Source of the DNA: an uncultured Propionibacteriaceae bacterium
GTDB lineage: Bacteria; Actinomycetota; Actinomycetes; Propionibacteriales; Propionibacteriaceae
Reading direction: 5' to 3'
DNA: 34,766 nucleotides
Assembly: GCA_936924635.1 (NCBI GenBank)
Contig: CAKZHP010000068.1
Span: 1-34,766 of the forward strand
Of the stretch, positions 1 to 7,810 are shown in pieces (the first letter of the stretch is position 1; each line of letters begins with the position of its first letter). The position numbers and the translations under genes were made by a program. The notes under the pieces were generated by a model. That model did not search any database and was not told the origin of the DNA. It worked only from the letters and a program-made list of their open reading frames with translations.

Positions 1-3000
1 ACCCGCGCGGGCTGGGCGACGGCCGGCTCGGGCTGGGCCGGGGTCGCGGCCGGCACAGGGGCAACGATGACGGCCGGCTCCCGGACCGCGGTGCGCGGGT
101 CGCGTACGCGCTGGGAGAGATCGCTGGAGGCGTCGGCCGAGCCCAGCACGGCCGTGAGCTCGGCGGCGATGGCCGCGGCGGTGCTCAGGCCCGGGGAGCC
201 GGGGGTGAGGATGTCGGCGGTGATGCGGTTCAGCGCGGGAGAGACCCCGGGCCGGACCTTCGCCGGCGGCAGCAGGCCGCCCTCAGGAGCGGTCGGCGCG
301 GCCGGCAGCCCAAAGCCGTCCGCACCCGGCCAGCGCTGGCAGAGGCAGGCGTACAGGATCGAGCCGAGCGCGCGGACGTCCTGCGCCTCGTGGCGCTCCG
401 GCGACACGTCGGTGGCCGAGCGGGGGTGCAGCGCGGCGTCGATGGACAGGCCGATGATCTTGACGTTGCCGGTGGTCGACACCACCACAGACCCCGGGTT
501 GAGGCGCTGGTGGGTGAGCCCTGCGGCGTGGACGGCGGCCAGCGCGTCGGCCAGCTCCCGCACCGCCCAGGCGGCCTCCAACGAGGTCAGCGGGCCGGAG
601 GCGAGGAGGGTCTCCAGCAGCAGGCCCTCGGTGTACTCGCAGACGATGTACCCCTCGTCGTCGACCGCGTCGAGCACGCGCAGGAACCGGGAGTCGGTGG
701 CGCGGGCGGCCGTGCGGGCGGCGTCGAGGATCTCGGCACGGCGGGGGTTGTCGGGCGCCAGCACGTGCACGAGCGCGGCGCGGGAGAGCACCTGGTCGTA
801 CGCCTTCCAGGTAGACGTCGTGCCACGCACCACGATGGGCTCGTCAAGGCGGTAGCGGCCGCCGAAGATGTCTCCGGGGCTGACGTCGGCAGGGGTGCCG
901 GGCTCCGGGTCGTCCAGCGGCAGGTCCGGGTCGCCGGAGCGGGGCAGCGCGACCACGGCCGTACGCTCCGGCTCGGTCTCGCTGGTCGGCACCTCGGGCT
1001 CCTCCCCGGTCTCGGTGGTCTCGGCGGGCGCGTCGTCGGTGACGTCCCGGCGGTCGGCGGGCGCGGCCCCCCGGCCCAGGCGGCGGCGGACCATGCCCAC
1101 GACCGCCTCCACCTCGCTGACGTGCAGCACCCGCGCCATGGCGAGGTACCCGCCCACGGCGACCGCTGCTCCGACGGCGAGGCCCAGGAGGTCGACGACC
1201 AACCCGTCCCACCGGCGTGCCTGGAACCAGACCAGACCCGCCGCGACCACCGTACCGGGCAGGGCCGCGAGCAGGACCTTGCCGACGTGAGAAGCCAGGC
1301 CCCCGAGGGCGAGGCCGGGCACCAGCCGCCGGAAGTGGAGGAGCGACACCACCAGGCCCACCACGTAGGCGAGGGTGTAGGACAGCGCCAGCATCGGAGC
1401 CACCCAGGCCGCACCTGGGCTCACGGCGAGCACCAGCACCAGGGCGAGCACCGCGTTCAGCCCGGCGATCAGCAGCTGGAGGAAGAAGGTGGAGCGGGTG
1501 TCCTCGAAGGCGTAGTAGGCGCGGAGCACCAGGTACTGCACCGAGAACGGGAGCAGGCCGACGGCGAACAGCATCAGCGTCCAGCCCACGAGGTCGCCGC
1601 CCTTGCCGGGGCCGCGGAACGCCAGCTCGGCGATGGGGATGCCGATGGCGAGGTACAGCAGGGCCACGGGCGCCAGCGCCGCGACGGCCATGCGGATGGC
1701 GGTGGTGAGCTCGGTGCGGACGCTGTCGAGCTCGTCGGAGGCCGCCATGCGCGACAGCGACGGCAGCATCGCGGTCGCCAGGCCGACGGTGATGAGGGAG
1801 TGCGGCAGCACCCAGAGCAGGTTGGCGTTGTTGTATGTGGTGATGCCGGCGCCCTCGCCGCCCGCGGTCGCCGACGTGGCGAGCTTGGTGACGATCAGCA
1901 GGGCCACCTGGTTGACCGCCACGAAGCCGAGCGTCCACTTCGCGAGGTGGAAGGTGTGGCCCAGGCCGGTGTGGCGCAGGTCGAACCGGGGCCGGTAGCG
2001 GAAGCCCACCTTGCGCATGAACGGCACCAGCACCGCCGACTGCACGGCGATGCCCAGCACCGACCCGATGCCCAGCAGCAACGCCTGCGGGGTGGAGAAG
2101 GGCGCCGAGGTGTCGGTGTGCGAGCCCCACACGACCGCGTACGCGGCGAGCACGACGACCTGCACCACGTTGTTGGCGATGGGCGCCCACATCATGGGGC
2201 CGAACTCGTCGCGGGCGTTGAGCACCTGCCCGCCGAGGAAGAACGCGCCGTAGAAGAACACCTGCGGCAGGCAGAGCGCCGTCAGCAGCACCATGGAGCG
2301 GAAGTGCGGCGCCAGGGCGTCGGTGTGCCAGGCGGAGTCGGAGTAGATCCACGCCAGCAGCGGCGCCGCGACGGTGAGCACCACGGCGACGACGCCCACC
2401 AGGATCAGGAAGGCCGTCATGATCCGGTTCGTGTACGCCTCGCCGCCGTCCTTGTCGTTCTTGACGGCGCGCACGAGCTGGGGGACCAGCACGGTGTTCA
2501 GGGCGCCGCCGGCGAACAGGATGTACAGGGAGTTCGGCACCGTGGTCGCGACGGAGAGGATGTCGGCCTGGCGGGTGTTCGTGCCGAGCAGCCAGGCGGC
2601 CAGCACGACCCGGACCAGCCCGAGGATGCGCGACATGATCGTGCCCGCCGCCATGATCGCGGTGGCACTGAGCAGGCGGCGCGCGCTGGGGCGGGTGGCG
2701 GTGTCGGCCGCGGCGTCCGCCGGGGCGTCGGGGGTGATGGCCTCGTCGTGGCCGGGCTCGGGGGCCGGTACGGCGACGGCCGGCTCACCCTGCTCGCGGG
2801 CCGGGCTCGGCCGCCCGCGTTCGGTCTGGAGCCTGGTGGCCCCCCGGCTCGATGCCTCGTGCGAGCCCTGGTCAGCCGGCTGGGTGGCCTGCCTGGGCTG
2901 CTGACCAGGCTTCTCCTCGGCCCGGTCCTCTCCGCCCGGGTTCTGTCCGGGCCGGTCCTGCGGCCGCTGGTACTGCCCGTGCGAGACCTGACCGGCGGCG

Positions 3001-3356
3001 GGCCGGGCGGGGTCCGGCCGGGGCGAGTCCTGCTTCGCCGGGTCCTGGCGGGGTGGGTCCTGCCTCGGTGGCGTGGGCGCAGGCGCGCTGGGCTCGCGGG
3101 GCGAGGGCTCCGAGCGTCCGTACGCGGGCGCAGCCGTGCCGAACCCGGGCGCCAGCGTAGGCGGGCCGTCGTCGTCCTCGGCGGGGGACGTCCGGGCCGG
3201 TGCGCTGCGACCTCGTCGCCACCACGAGGTGGGCTCGCCCTGGTCGGGCTCGTCGAGCGGCCCGGTCTCGGTGGCGAACTGGTCGAAGAAGTCGTACTCC
3301 TCGTCGTCCTCCGACGGCGACAGCGGGCCTGGCCTCCAGCGGGACCGATCGGTCAT
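1..3356 (-). CDS. murJ: MurJ/MviN lipid II flippase with C-terminal pseudokinase domain (3' end beyond window)
   Basis: Inner-membrane flippase thought to move lipid II across the membrane for peptidoglycan synthesis. About 1118 codons are visible and the frame is open to the left edge. Residues 1 to about 215 are a hydrophilic Pro/Asp/Gln-rich cytoplasmic extension. From about 220 comes the polytopic MOP-superfamily core, opening SARRLLSATAIMAAGTIMSR and including QVFFYGAFFLGGQVLNARDE. After about residue 825 a kinase-like domain begins (GGRYRLDEPIVVRGTT). It lacks the usual lysine (ALVHVL), the HRD motif reads HQRLNP and DFG reads GLS, so it is a pseudokinase, as in mycobacterial MviN, where that domain binds FhaA. 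A Pro/Ala-rich tail leaves the window. The ATG overlaps the DUF6049 stop (ATGA), so translation is coupled. Confidence 0.95.
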   Translation of the reverse strand, partial: MTDRSRWRPGPLSPSEDDEEYDFFDQFATETGPLDEPDQGEPTSWWRRGRSAPARTSPAEDDDGPPTLAPGFGTAAPAYGRSEPSPREPSAPAPTPPRQDPPRQDPAKQDSPRPDPARPAAGQVSHGQYQRPQDRPGQNPGGEDRAEEKPGQQPRQATQPADQGSHEASSRGATRLQTERGRPSPAREQGEPAVAVPAPEPGHDEAITPDAPADAAADTATRPSARRLLSATAIMAAGTIMSRILGLVRVVLAAWLLGTNTRQADILSVATTVPNSLYILFAGGALNTVLVPQLVRAVKNDKDGGEAYTNRIMTAFLILVGVVAVVLTVAAPLLAWIYSDSAWHTDALAPHFRSMVLLTALCLPQVFFYGAFFLGGQVLNARDEFGPMMWAPIANNVVQVVVLAAYAVVWGSHTDTSAPFSTPQALLLGIGSVLGIAVQSAVLVPFMRKVGFRYRPRFDLRHTGLGHTFHLAKWTLGFVAVNQVALLIVTKLATSATAGGEGAGITTYNNANLLWVLPHSLITVGLATAMLPSLSRMAASDELDSVRTELTTAIRMAVAALAPVALLYLAIGIPIAELAFRGPGKGGDLVGWTLMLFAVGLLPFSVQYLVLRAYYAFEDTRSTFFLQLLIAGLNAVLALVLVLAVSPGAAWVAPMLALSYTLAYVVGLVVSLLHFRRLVPGLALGGLASHVGKVLLAALPGTVVAAGLVWFQARRWDGLVVDLLGLAVGAAVAVGGYLAMARVLHVSEVEAVVGMVRRRLGRGAAPADRRDVTDDAPAETTETGEEPEVPTSETEPERTAVVALPRSGDPDLPLDDPEPGTPADVSPGDIFGGRYRLDEPIVVRGTTSTWKAYDQVLSRAALVHVLAPDNPRRAEILDAARTAARATDSRFLRVLDAVDDEGYIVCEYTEGLLLETLLASGPLTSLEAAWAVRELADALAAVHAAGLTHQRLNPGSVVVSTTGNVKIIGLSIDAALHPRSATDVSPERHEAQDVRALGSILYACLCQRWPGADGFGLPAAPTAPEGGLLPPAKVRPGVSPALNRITADILTPGSPGLSTAAAIAAELTAVLGSADASSDLSQRVRDPRTAVREPAVIVAPVPAATPAQPEPAVAQPAR

Positions 3357-5296
3357 GCGGACTCCCCTCGGCTGCGGGCGACCTGCCGCACACGCCAGAC
3401 GGTCACCACGACGAGGACGATCCCGGAGGCGATGACGATGATCCAGCCCACCCTGCCTGCTTCGGTGGCGTCGATCATGAACTTCTGCGGCGTGCCGACC
3501 GGGTTGCCTCCCTGCGTCACCAGCCGCGCGACCACGTCGACCTCGCCGGGCACCTTCGCCTGGGGGTTGACGTTCACGGTGATCGACTCGTGCGGCCGCA
3601 CCGTCACGAGCTCGGACTCGGGCACCTGGAGCCGCCCAGGGTTGCTGCTCTCGAACCGCACCCGCACCCGCACCGGGCTGGCCAGGGTGTTGATGACCGT
3701 GACCGGGAACTGGTTCTCCTGCGAGGTCATCGTGACCTGGCGCGACACCTTGAGCTGCACGCCGTTGGTGATGTCGCTGACCTCGGCCGCCGACTGGGAG
3801 AGGAACCCGAGCGCTTGCGCGTCGGTGCTCCAGGAGGCGCTCGGCACGCCGGCGAGGGCGCGGGCAGCGAGCTGGTCGCCGACGACCGCGGTGCCGACCA
3901 GGTCACCGTACGTCGCGTAGCCGGTCGCCGCCCTGGCCAGCGGCTCGATCACCGTGGCCGACAGGGGGCCCGCAGCGGCGCCGGTGCTCGTCGAGGCCGT
4001 CCACTGCCCGGTAGCGGTGATGGCGCCCAGGGGCCGGCGCGCCTCCCAGGCGGCCGTGGGCGTGGCGTCCAGGCCGGCGCCGGCCTCGTCGTCGACCACG
4101 CGCACCAGCCCGGCGCGCGGGCCGAGGGCGGCCAGCAACGACTCCGTACGCAACCGCTGCACCCGCTGCAGGGTCGTGCCCCGCTCGTCTGGGCCCGGCC
4201 CGCCGGCGAAGGGCTCGGCCTGCGTGGAGACCAGCAGGCCGGCGGCCGACTGCAGCCCGAGGGCTGGGTCGTCGGTCGCCGCCAGCACGACCTGCGGCTT
4301 CATGCCGGCGACGAAGTCGAGGAACCGCTGGTCGGCCTTGCCGTTGGGGGCGCGGACCAGCAGGGGCAGACCGGCCAGCTCGGGCACGTCGGCCAGCGCG
4401 TTGGCCGAGCGCTGCGGGATCGACGCGTCCCCAGCGGTCGCGGCGAGAGCGAGGTCGGGGTTGCCGTACGGCAGCCGGTAGCCGTCTGCCGGGCGCAACG
4501 CGGCCACCTCCGTCAGCCACTGCCGGGCTGCCTGCTGACCGGCCCCCGAGGAGCCGTCGGGGAGGGTGTACCCCTGCGCCATGACCGAGACCTCGCGGTA
4601 GAGGGCGGGGTCGATGGCGTACGACACCCCCTCCCGCTGCGCCGAGCGCACCAGCGTCAGCAGGCGGCCGGTGAGCTCGGCGGCCAGGTGGTCGTCGGCG
4701 AGGACACCGGGGCGTACGAGGGCGGGGCGGCTCGTCAGCAGCACCACCGACGTCACCTGGGCGGGGCGCTGCCGGGCGGGGTCGACGACCGGGAGCAGGG
4801 TGCGGGCCCGACCCACGGTCTGGAAGCTGGTGGACCGGTCGGCCGAGGCGCGCACATGGATGCCGACGACGTACGCCCCCGCGGTGCGGAAGCCCAGGTC
4901 TTCCATCGTGGCCGTCAGGGTGAACGGGCTGCGGGAGCCGGGGGCGAAGGCGGCGCCCTGGGCGGTGACCGTGACGTAGCTGGCCTCGGTCGTGAGCCGG
5001 GTGCAGGGGGCGGTCAGGGGGTCGACGGCCAGCGCGTCGGTCAGGCCCTTGCGCGTGGTGATCGGCGTGCTGTCGCGGCAGGTCATCACCTGCACGGTGT
5101 AGAGGGGCTTGGTGCCGGTGTTGGTGACCGTGCCGGACAGGGTCACCGTGCCGCCGGGAGCGCCGACCTCGGGGGTCACGGCGGTGAGCTCCACCGACGC
5201 CGAGATCGCGTCGGCGGCCTGCGCTGGCGGGACCAGGCCGAGGACGGCCAGCAGGGTGGCGAGCGCGACCAGGAGCAGGCGGCGCGGCGGGATCAC
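3353..5296 (-). CDS. DUF6049 family exported, membrane-anchored protein
   Basis: A 647-residue protein of the family found directly upstream of murJ in many actinobacteria (Rv3909-like); no biochemical role is established. Visible parts: an N-terminal signal peptide (MIPPRRLLLVALATLLAVLG, then ending PPAQA), an Ig-like beta segment (VTLSGTVTNTGTKPLYTVQV), a long extracytoplasmic region, a second Ig-like stretch near residue 560 (NQFPVTVINTLASPVRVRV), and a C-terminal transmembrane helix (VGWIIVIASGIVLVVVTVW) with a short basic tail. It therefore probably faces the cell wall. The GTG start follows a TAGGAT hexamer by 6 nt, which suggests a leaderless mRNA. The 4-bp overlap with murJ suggests a shared role in envelope assembly. 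Confidence 0.9.
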   Translation of the reverse strand: MIPPRRLLLVALATLLAVLGLVPPAQAADAISASVELTAVTPEVGAPGGTVTLSGTVTNTGTKPLYTVQVMTCRDSTPITTRKGLTDALAVDPLTAPCTRLTTEASYVTVTAQGAAFAPGSRSPFTLTATMEDLGFRTAGAYVVGIHVRASADRSTSFQTVGRARTLLPVVDPARQRPAQVTSVVLLTSRPALVRPGVLADDHLAAELTGRLLTLVRSAQREGVSYAIDPALYREVSVMAQGYTLPDGSSGAGQQAARQWLTEVAALRPADGYRLPYGNPDLALAATAGDASIPQRSANALADVPELAGLPLLVRAPNGKADQRFLDFVAGMKPQVVLAATDDPALGLQSAAGLLVSTQAEPFAGGPGPDERGTTLQRVQRLRTESLLAALGPRAGLVRVVDDEAGAGLDATPTAAWEARRPLGAITATGQWTASTSTGAAAGPLSATVIEPLARAATGYATYGDLVGTAVVGDQLAARALAGVPSASWSTDAQALGFLSQSAAEVSDITNGVQLKVSRQVTMTSQENQFPVTVINTLASPVRVRVRFESSNPGRLQVPESELVTVRPHESITVNVNPQAKVPGEVDVVARLVTQGGNPVGTPQKFMIDATEAGRVGWIIVIASGIVLVVVTVWRVRQVARSRGESA

Positions 5297-5302
5297 CGCG
5301 CC

Positions 5303-5308
5303 ATCCTA
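5303..5308 (-). promoter_or_regulatory. -10 element for leaderless DUF6049-murJ transcript
   Basis: On the minus strand TAGGAT lies 6 nt before the GTG at 5296 and there is no purine-rich ribosome binding site. The TAG is also the stop codon of the upstream disrupted gene. Confidence 0.6.
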
Positions 5309-6229
5309 CGGTCGGGGCCTCTGCGGGCCGAGAAAGGTCGTCAGAGGACCGCCGTCAGACCACCGCGGCAGGTCGAACGAGAACCAGTCGGCACCGTGGA
5401 TGTGGTGGGCCACGCTGCCGAGGCACACCGGGTCGCGCGCCTCACCGCCGTCGGGCAGCGTCACCGAGCTGCGGGTGAGGCCGTCCAACTGGTCCAGGGT
5501 GCCCAGCATCAGGGCGGCGGGGTCGTCGTACGCGCCGGTGAAGCCCACCCGGTCACCAGCGACGACCAGCCCGGTGGGGCCGTTGACACCAGTCGTACGC
5601 CGGACGGTGGCGTGCCCGTCGGGAGCGACCTCGATGACGGGGAAGTCCGTGTACGGGCACGCCCAGGCACGCTCACCGTCGACGTTGAGGGGGTAGCAGT
5701 CGGAGATGGAGTCCCAGAGCTCCGGTCCCTCGTGCTGCCAGACCGGCCCCAGCTTCTGGAGAAGCGCACCAGCCCGGACGCTCCGACCGGTTGCGGCCCT
5801 GTGACCCCCCAGCCAGCGCTTCCGAAGATTCCCTCGTCGAAGTAGCCCGCCCAGATCTCACCGCGCTCGTCGACGAGCAGGTGGAGGATGCCGTCGCCGA
5901 GCCTGCCCGTGCGCAGCACCCCGCCGTCGGGGCCGATCACGTGGCGTTCTGCTGCGACCCCTCGGGGGGCCACTCGCACCGTGAGTGCACGACGAGGGAC
6001 TCGTCGGCGGGCAGGGGGTGCTTGGCGCGCAGCTCGTCGACCACCACGGCGTGGGCGGGTGCGAGCGAACGTGCCGTGTACGACGCCAGCGCGACCGCCG
6101 ACGACCCCGAGGTCGCCCACATCGCGACCGGCCCAGACGGCCCGACACTCACGGTGGTGAGCTGCTGGAAGCCTGCCGGGCCTGGAGCGTGCCGCGGTGA
6201 TCGAACGTCTGCGCCGCCCGTGTCGTCAT
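5306..6229 (-). pseudogene. Frameshifted uncharacterised protein, probable beta-propeller type
   Basis: Three reading frames together give one coherent protein. The start segment (ATG at 6229, MTTRAAQTFDHRGTLQ) is followed, in the next frame, by LTTVSVGPSGPVAMWATSG. After about 5965 the next frame carries HVIGPDGGVLRTGRLGDG and GEIWAGYFDEGIFGSAGWG. After about 5755 the last frame carries GPELWDSISDCYPLNVDGE and the C-terminus ending TTFLGPQRPRP. Each junction is fixed by adding one base to a short G or C run (about 6185, G6 near 5962-5967, and about 5755). The segments recall uncharacterised actinobacterial proteins with a GYFDEGVFG-type motif; function unknown. Either a decaying gene or single-base undercalls in the assembly. 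Confidence 0.7.
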
Positions 6230-6235
6230 GCGCCG

Positions 6236-6241
6236 ATGCTA
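6236..6241 (-). promoter_or_regulatory. -10 element for the disrupted gene at 5306-6229
   Basis: TAGCAT on the minus strand is 6 nt before the ATG at 6229, again without a ribosome binding site. Its TAG is the stop codon of the EamA gene (6241-6239), the same arrangement as at 5308. Confidence 0.5.
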
Positions 6242-7135
6242 GGCGTCCCGGGCGAGAGCTGATCGACCGCGGAACCACCCCACGACCGCAGGCTGGCCGA
6301 GCAGGATGCCGAGGAACACCAGGGTCATGCCGAGCGCCTGGGTGGGTCCGAACGCCTCGTGCGTCACCACGATGCCCAGCACGGTCGCGATCACCGGGTT
6401 GACCAGGCCCAGGAGCGACGCGGCGGCCGCGGGCATGCGGCGCAGGCCACGAAACCAGCAGACGTACGCCAGGCCGGTGCCGATGATGCCCAGATACGCG
6501 TACGCGGTGAGGTTGGTGCCGCTCAGCGGTGGCGGCGGGCCTTCGACCAGGAGGGCCAGCGGCACCAGGAACAGGCCGCCCGCGACCAGCTGCCACCCCA
6601 CCAGCGTCAGCATGTCGACCGGTGGCTGCCAGCGCTTCACGAGCACGAACCCCAGGGCAGAGACCGCGGTCGAGCCGATCGCGGCCGCCACGCCGACGAC
6701 GTCGACCGCGAAGCCCGCGCGCAGCACCAGCAGCGCGACGCCGGCGATCCCGATCAGGGCCCCGATCACCGCGGCGCGGGTAGGGCGCTCGCCGATGAGC
6801 AGGGCTGCGAGGGCGATCACCAGCAGCGGGCTGGTGGACTGCAGCGTCGACGCGAGCCCGCCGGGCAGCCGGTAGGCGCCCACGAAGAGCAACGCCATGA
6901 ACAGCCCGATGTTGGTGAGGCCGAGCACGGCCGTGCGCCACCACCAGGAGCCGCTCGGGAGGGTGCGCCGCCAGAGCAGGATCACCAGCCCGATCGGCAG
7001 CACCCGCATGGCGGCGGAGAAGAAGGGGCGATCGGGCGGCAGCCAGAGCTTGGTCACCACGTACGTGGTCGCCCAGGCGACCGGGGCCACCAGGGTCAGC
7101 AGCACGGTGGGCAGCGACGGGCGAGTATCTTCCAC
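6239..7135 (-). CDS. EamA/DMT family inner-membrane exporter
   Basis: A 298-residue protein with about ten hydrophobic helices arranged as two EamA repeats, for example PVAWATTYVVTKLWLPPDRP in the first half and ALGFVLVKRWQPPVDMLTLV in the second. The length matches the drug/metabolite transporter superfamily. Members export amino acids, purines, dyes or other metabolites; the substrate cannot be read from sequence. The start is a GTG at 7135, 6 nt after TAGAAT on the minus strand, so the mRNA is probably leaderless. It is divergent from a MarR regulator, and two matched palindromes cover its -10 and start codon, so it is very likely repressed by that regulator and induced by a small ligand, perhaps its own substrate. 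Confidence 0.92.
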   Translation of the reverse strand: MEDTRPSLPTVLLTLVAPVAWATTYVVTKLWLPPDRPFFSAAMRVLPIGLVILLWRRTLPSGSWWWRTAVLGLTNIGLFMALLFVGAYRLPGGLASTLQSTSPLLVIALAALLIGERPTRAAVIGALIGIAGVALLVLRAGFAVDVVGVAAAIGSTAVSALGFVLVKRWQPPVDMLTLVGWQLVAGGLFLVPLALLVEGPPPPLSGTNLTAYAYLGIIGTGLAYVCWFRGLRRMPAAAASLLGLVNPVIATVLGIVVTHEAFGPTQALGMTLVFLGILLGQPAVVGWFRGRSALARDA

Positions 7136-7142
7136 GGAAACA
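7127..7142. promoter_or_regulatory. Second, degenerate MarR-type operator over the eamA start codon
   Basis: The core TTCCACGGAA (7130-7139) differs by one base from the core TTCCGCGGAA of the perfect palindrome at 7146-7163. The two centres are exactly 20 bp apart, two turns of helix, as expected for two dimers on one face. It overlaps the GTG start and predicted transcription start of the exporter. Confidence 0.55.
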
Positions 7143-7147
7143 TTCTA
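7142..7147 (-). promoter_or_regulatory. -10 element of the EamA exporter
   Basis: TAGAAT on the minus strand, 6 nt before the GTG start at 7135. It lies between and partly within the two operator palindromes. Confidence 0.55.
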
Positions 7148-7163
7148 CCTTCCGCGGAAGGTA
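7146..7163. promoter_or_regulatory. Perfect 18-bp palindrome, probable MarR operator
   Basis: TACCTTCCGCGGAAGGTA reads the same on both strands and lies in the 56-bp divergent gap between the exporter and the MarR gene. The size and symmetry suit a winged-helix MarR dimer. It touches the exporter -10 and lies upstream of the marR -10 at 7179, so it could control both genes. Confidence 0.75.
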
Positions 7164-7178
7164 TCGGTCCAGCGGCGC

Positions 7179-7184
7179 TAGTCT
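7179..7184 (+). promoter_or_regulatory. -10 element for leaderless marR-type gene
   Basis: TAGTCT ends 7 nt before the ATG at 7192, with no ribosome binding site between them. Confidence 0.55.
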
Positions 7185-7191
7185 TCCCGCC

Positions 7192-7704
7192 ATGACGACG
7201 CCCGATGGCCAGGACGTGGTGGCCCGCAACGTCGCCCAGTGGGGCGTCGAGCGGCCCGACCTGGACGTCTCACCGATGCTCGTCATCAGCCGGCTGCACC
7301 GGCTCGCGACGCTCACCGACGAGGGGTTGCGGCAGGTGTTCGCGCCGGCCGGTCTGGGCGACGGGGAGTTCGACGTGCTGGCGACGCTGCGACGGGCCGG
7401 GGAGCCGTACGCCCTCTCACCCACCGAGCTCGCCGGGCGCACGATGGTCACCTCCGGGGCCACCAGCAAGCGCATCGACCGGCTGGAGGCGCGTGGTCTG
7501 GTGGAGCGCCAGACCAGCACCGGCGATCGCCGGGGGCGGCTGATCTCACTGACCGATCAGGGACGCAACCTCGTCGACCGGCTGCTCGTGCTGCACCTCG
7601 CCAACGAGGAGCGCCTCCTCGAGGGGCTGAGCACCGACGACCGGGATCAGCTCGCCGCTCTACTGAGCCGCTGGTTGCTGGCGCTGGAGGGGCCGGCATC
7701 CTGA
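7192..7704 (+). CDS. MarR family transcriptional regulator
   Basis: A 170-residue regulator with the MarR winged-helix fold. An N-terminal dimerisation helix is followed by the DNA-binding part at about residues 68-110: LSPTELAGRTMVTSGATSKR carries the recognition helix and VERQTSTGDRRGRLISLTDQ the wing with its DRR tip. A C-terminal helix (EERLLEGLSTDDRDQLAALL) completes the dimer interface. The divergent EamA exporter and the palindrome at 7146-7163 give the likely target. The pair resembles common repressor/exporter modules in which a toxic compound or metabolite releases the repressor. The ATG start is supported by the TAGTCT hexamer 7 nt upstream. Confidence 0.93.
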   Translation: MTTPDGQDVVARNVAQWGVERPDLDVSPMLVISRLHRLATLTDEGLRQVFAPAGLGDGEFDVLATLRRAGEPYALSPTELAGRTMVTSGATSKRIDRLEARGLVERQTSTGDRRGRLISLTDQGRNLVDRLLVLHLANEERLLEGLSTDDRDQLAALLSRWLLALEGPAS

Positions 7705-7744
7705 TCTAGGAGGGCCTGACCGCACGCAGGACGCACCGACCCGG

Positions 7745-7772
7745 AGGGCACTGCCACATCTGGCAGCGCCCT
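7745..7772. terminator. Hairpin between convergent genes
   Basis: An 11-bp stem with one mismatch and a CATC loop: AGGGC and CTGCCA on the left pair with TGGCAG and GCCCT on the right. It sits between the ends of the MarR gene and the minus-strand surface-protein gene, so it may stop both transcripts. There is no U-tract, which is common in high-GC actinobacteria. Confidence 0.5.
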
Positions 7773-7810
7773 GCGGATCGAGGCGATCCTTGCGGGGAGG
7801 GACGCGGGCG

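Noticed and set aside
390..5845. Very long plus-strand open frames (over 1100 and 880 codons) opposite murJ and DUF6049
   Set aside because: They are Arg/Gly/His/Gln-rich mirror frames of clear minus-strand genes with recognised domains; high GC keeps stop codons rare.
5937..7520. A 527-codon minus-strand frame across the EamA and MarR genes
   Set aside because: It passes through both genes out of frame. Only its end (about 5965-6185) is real, as part of the frameshifted gene.
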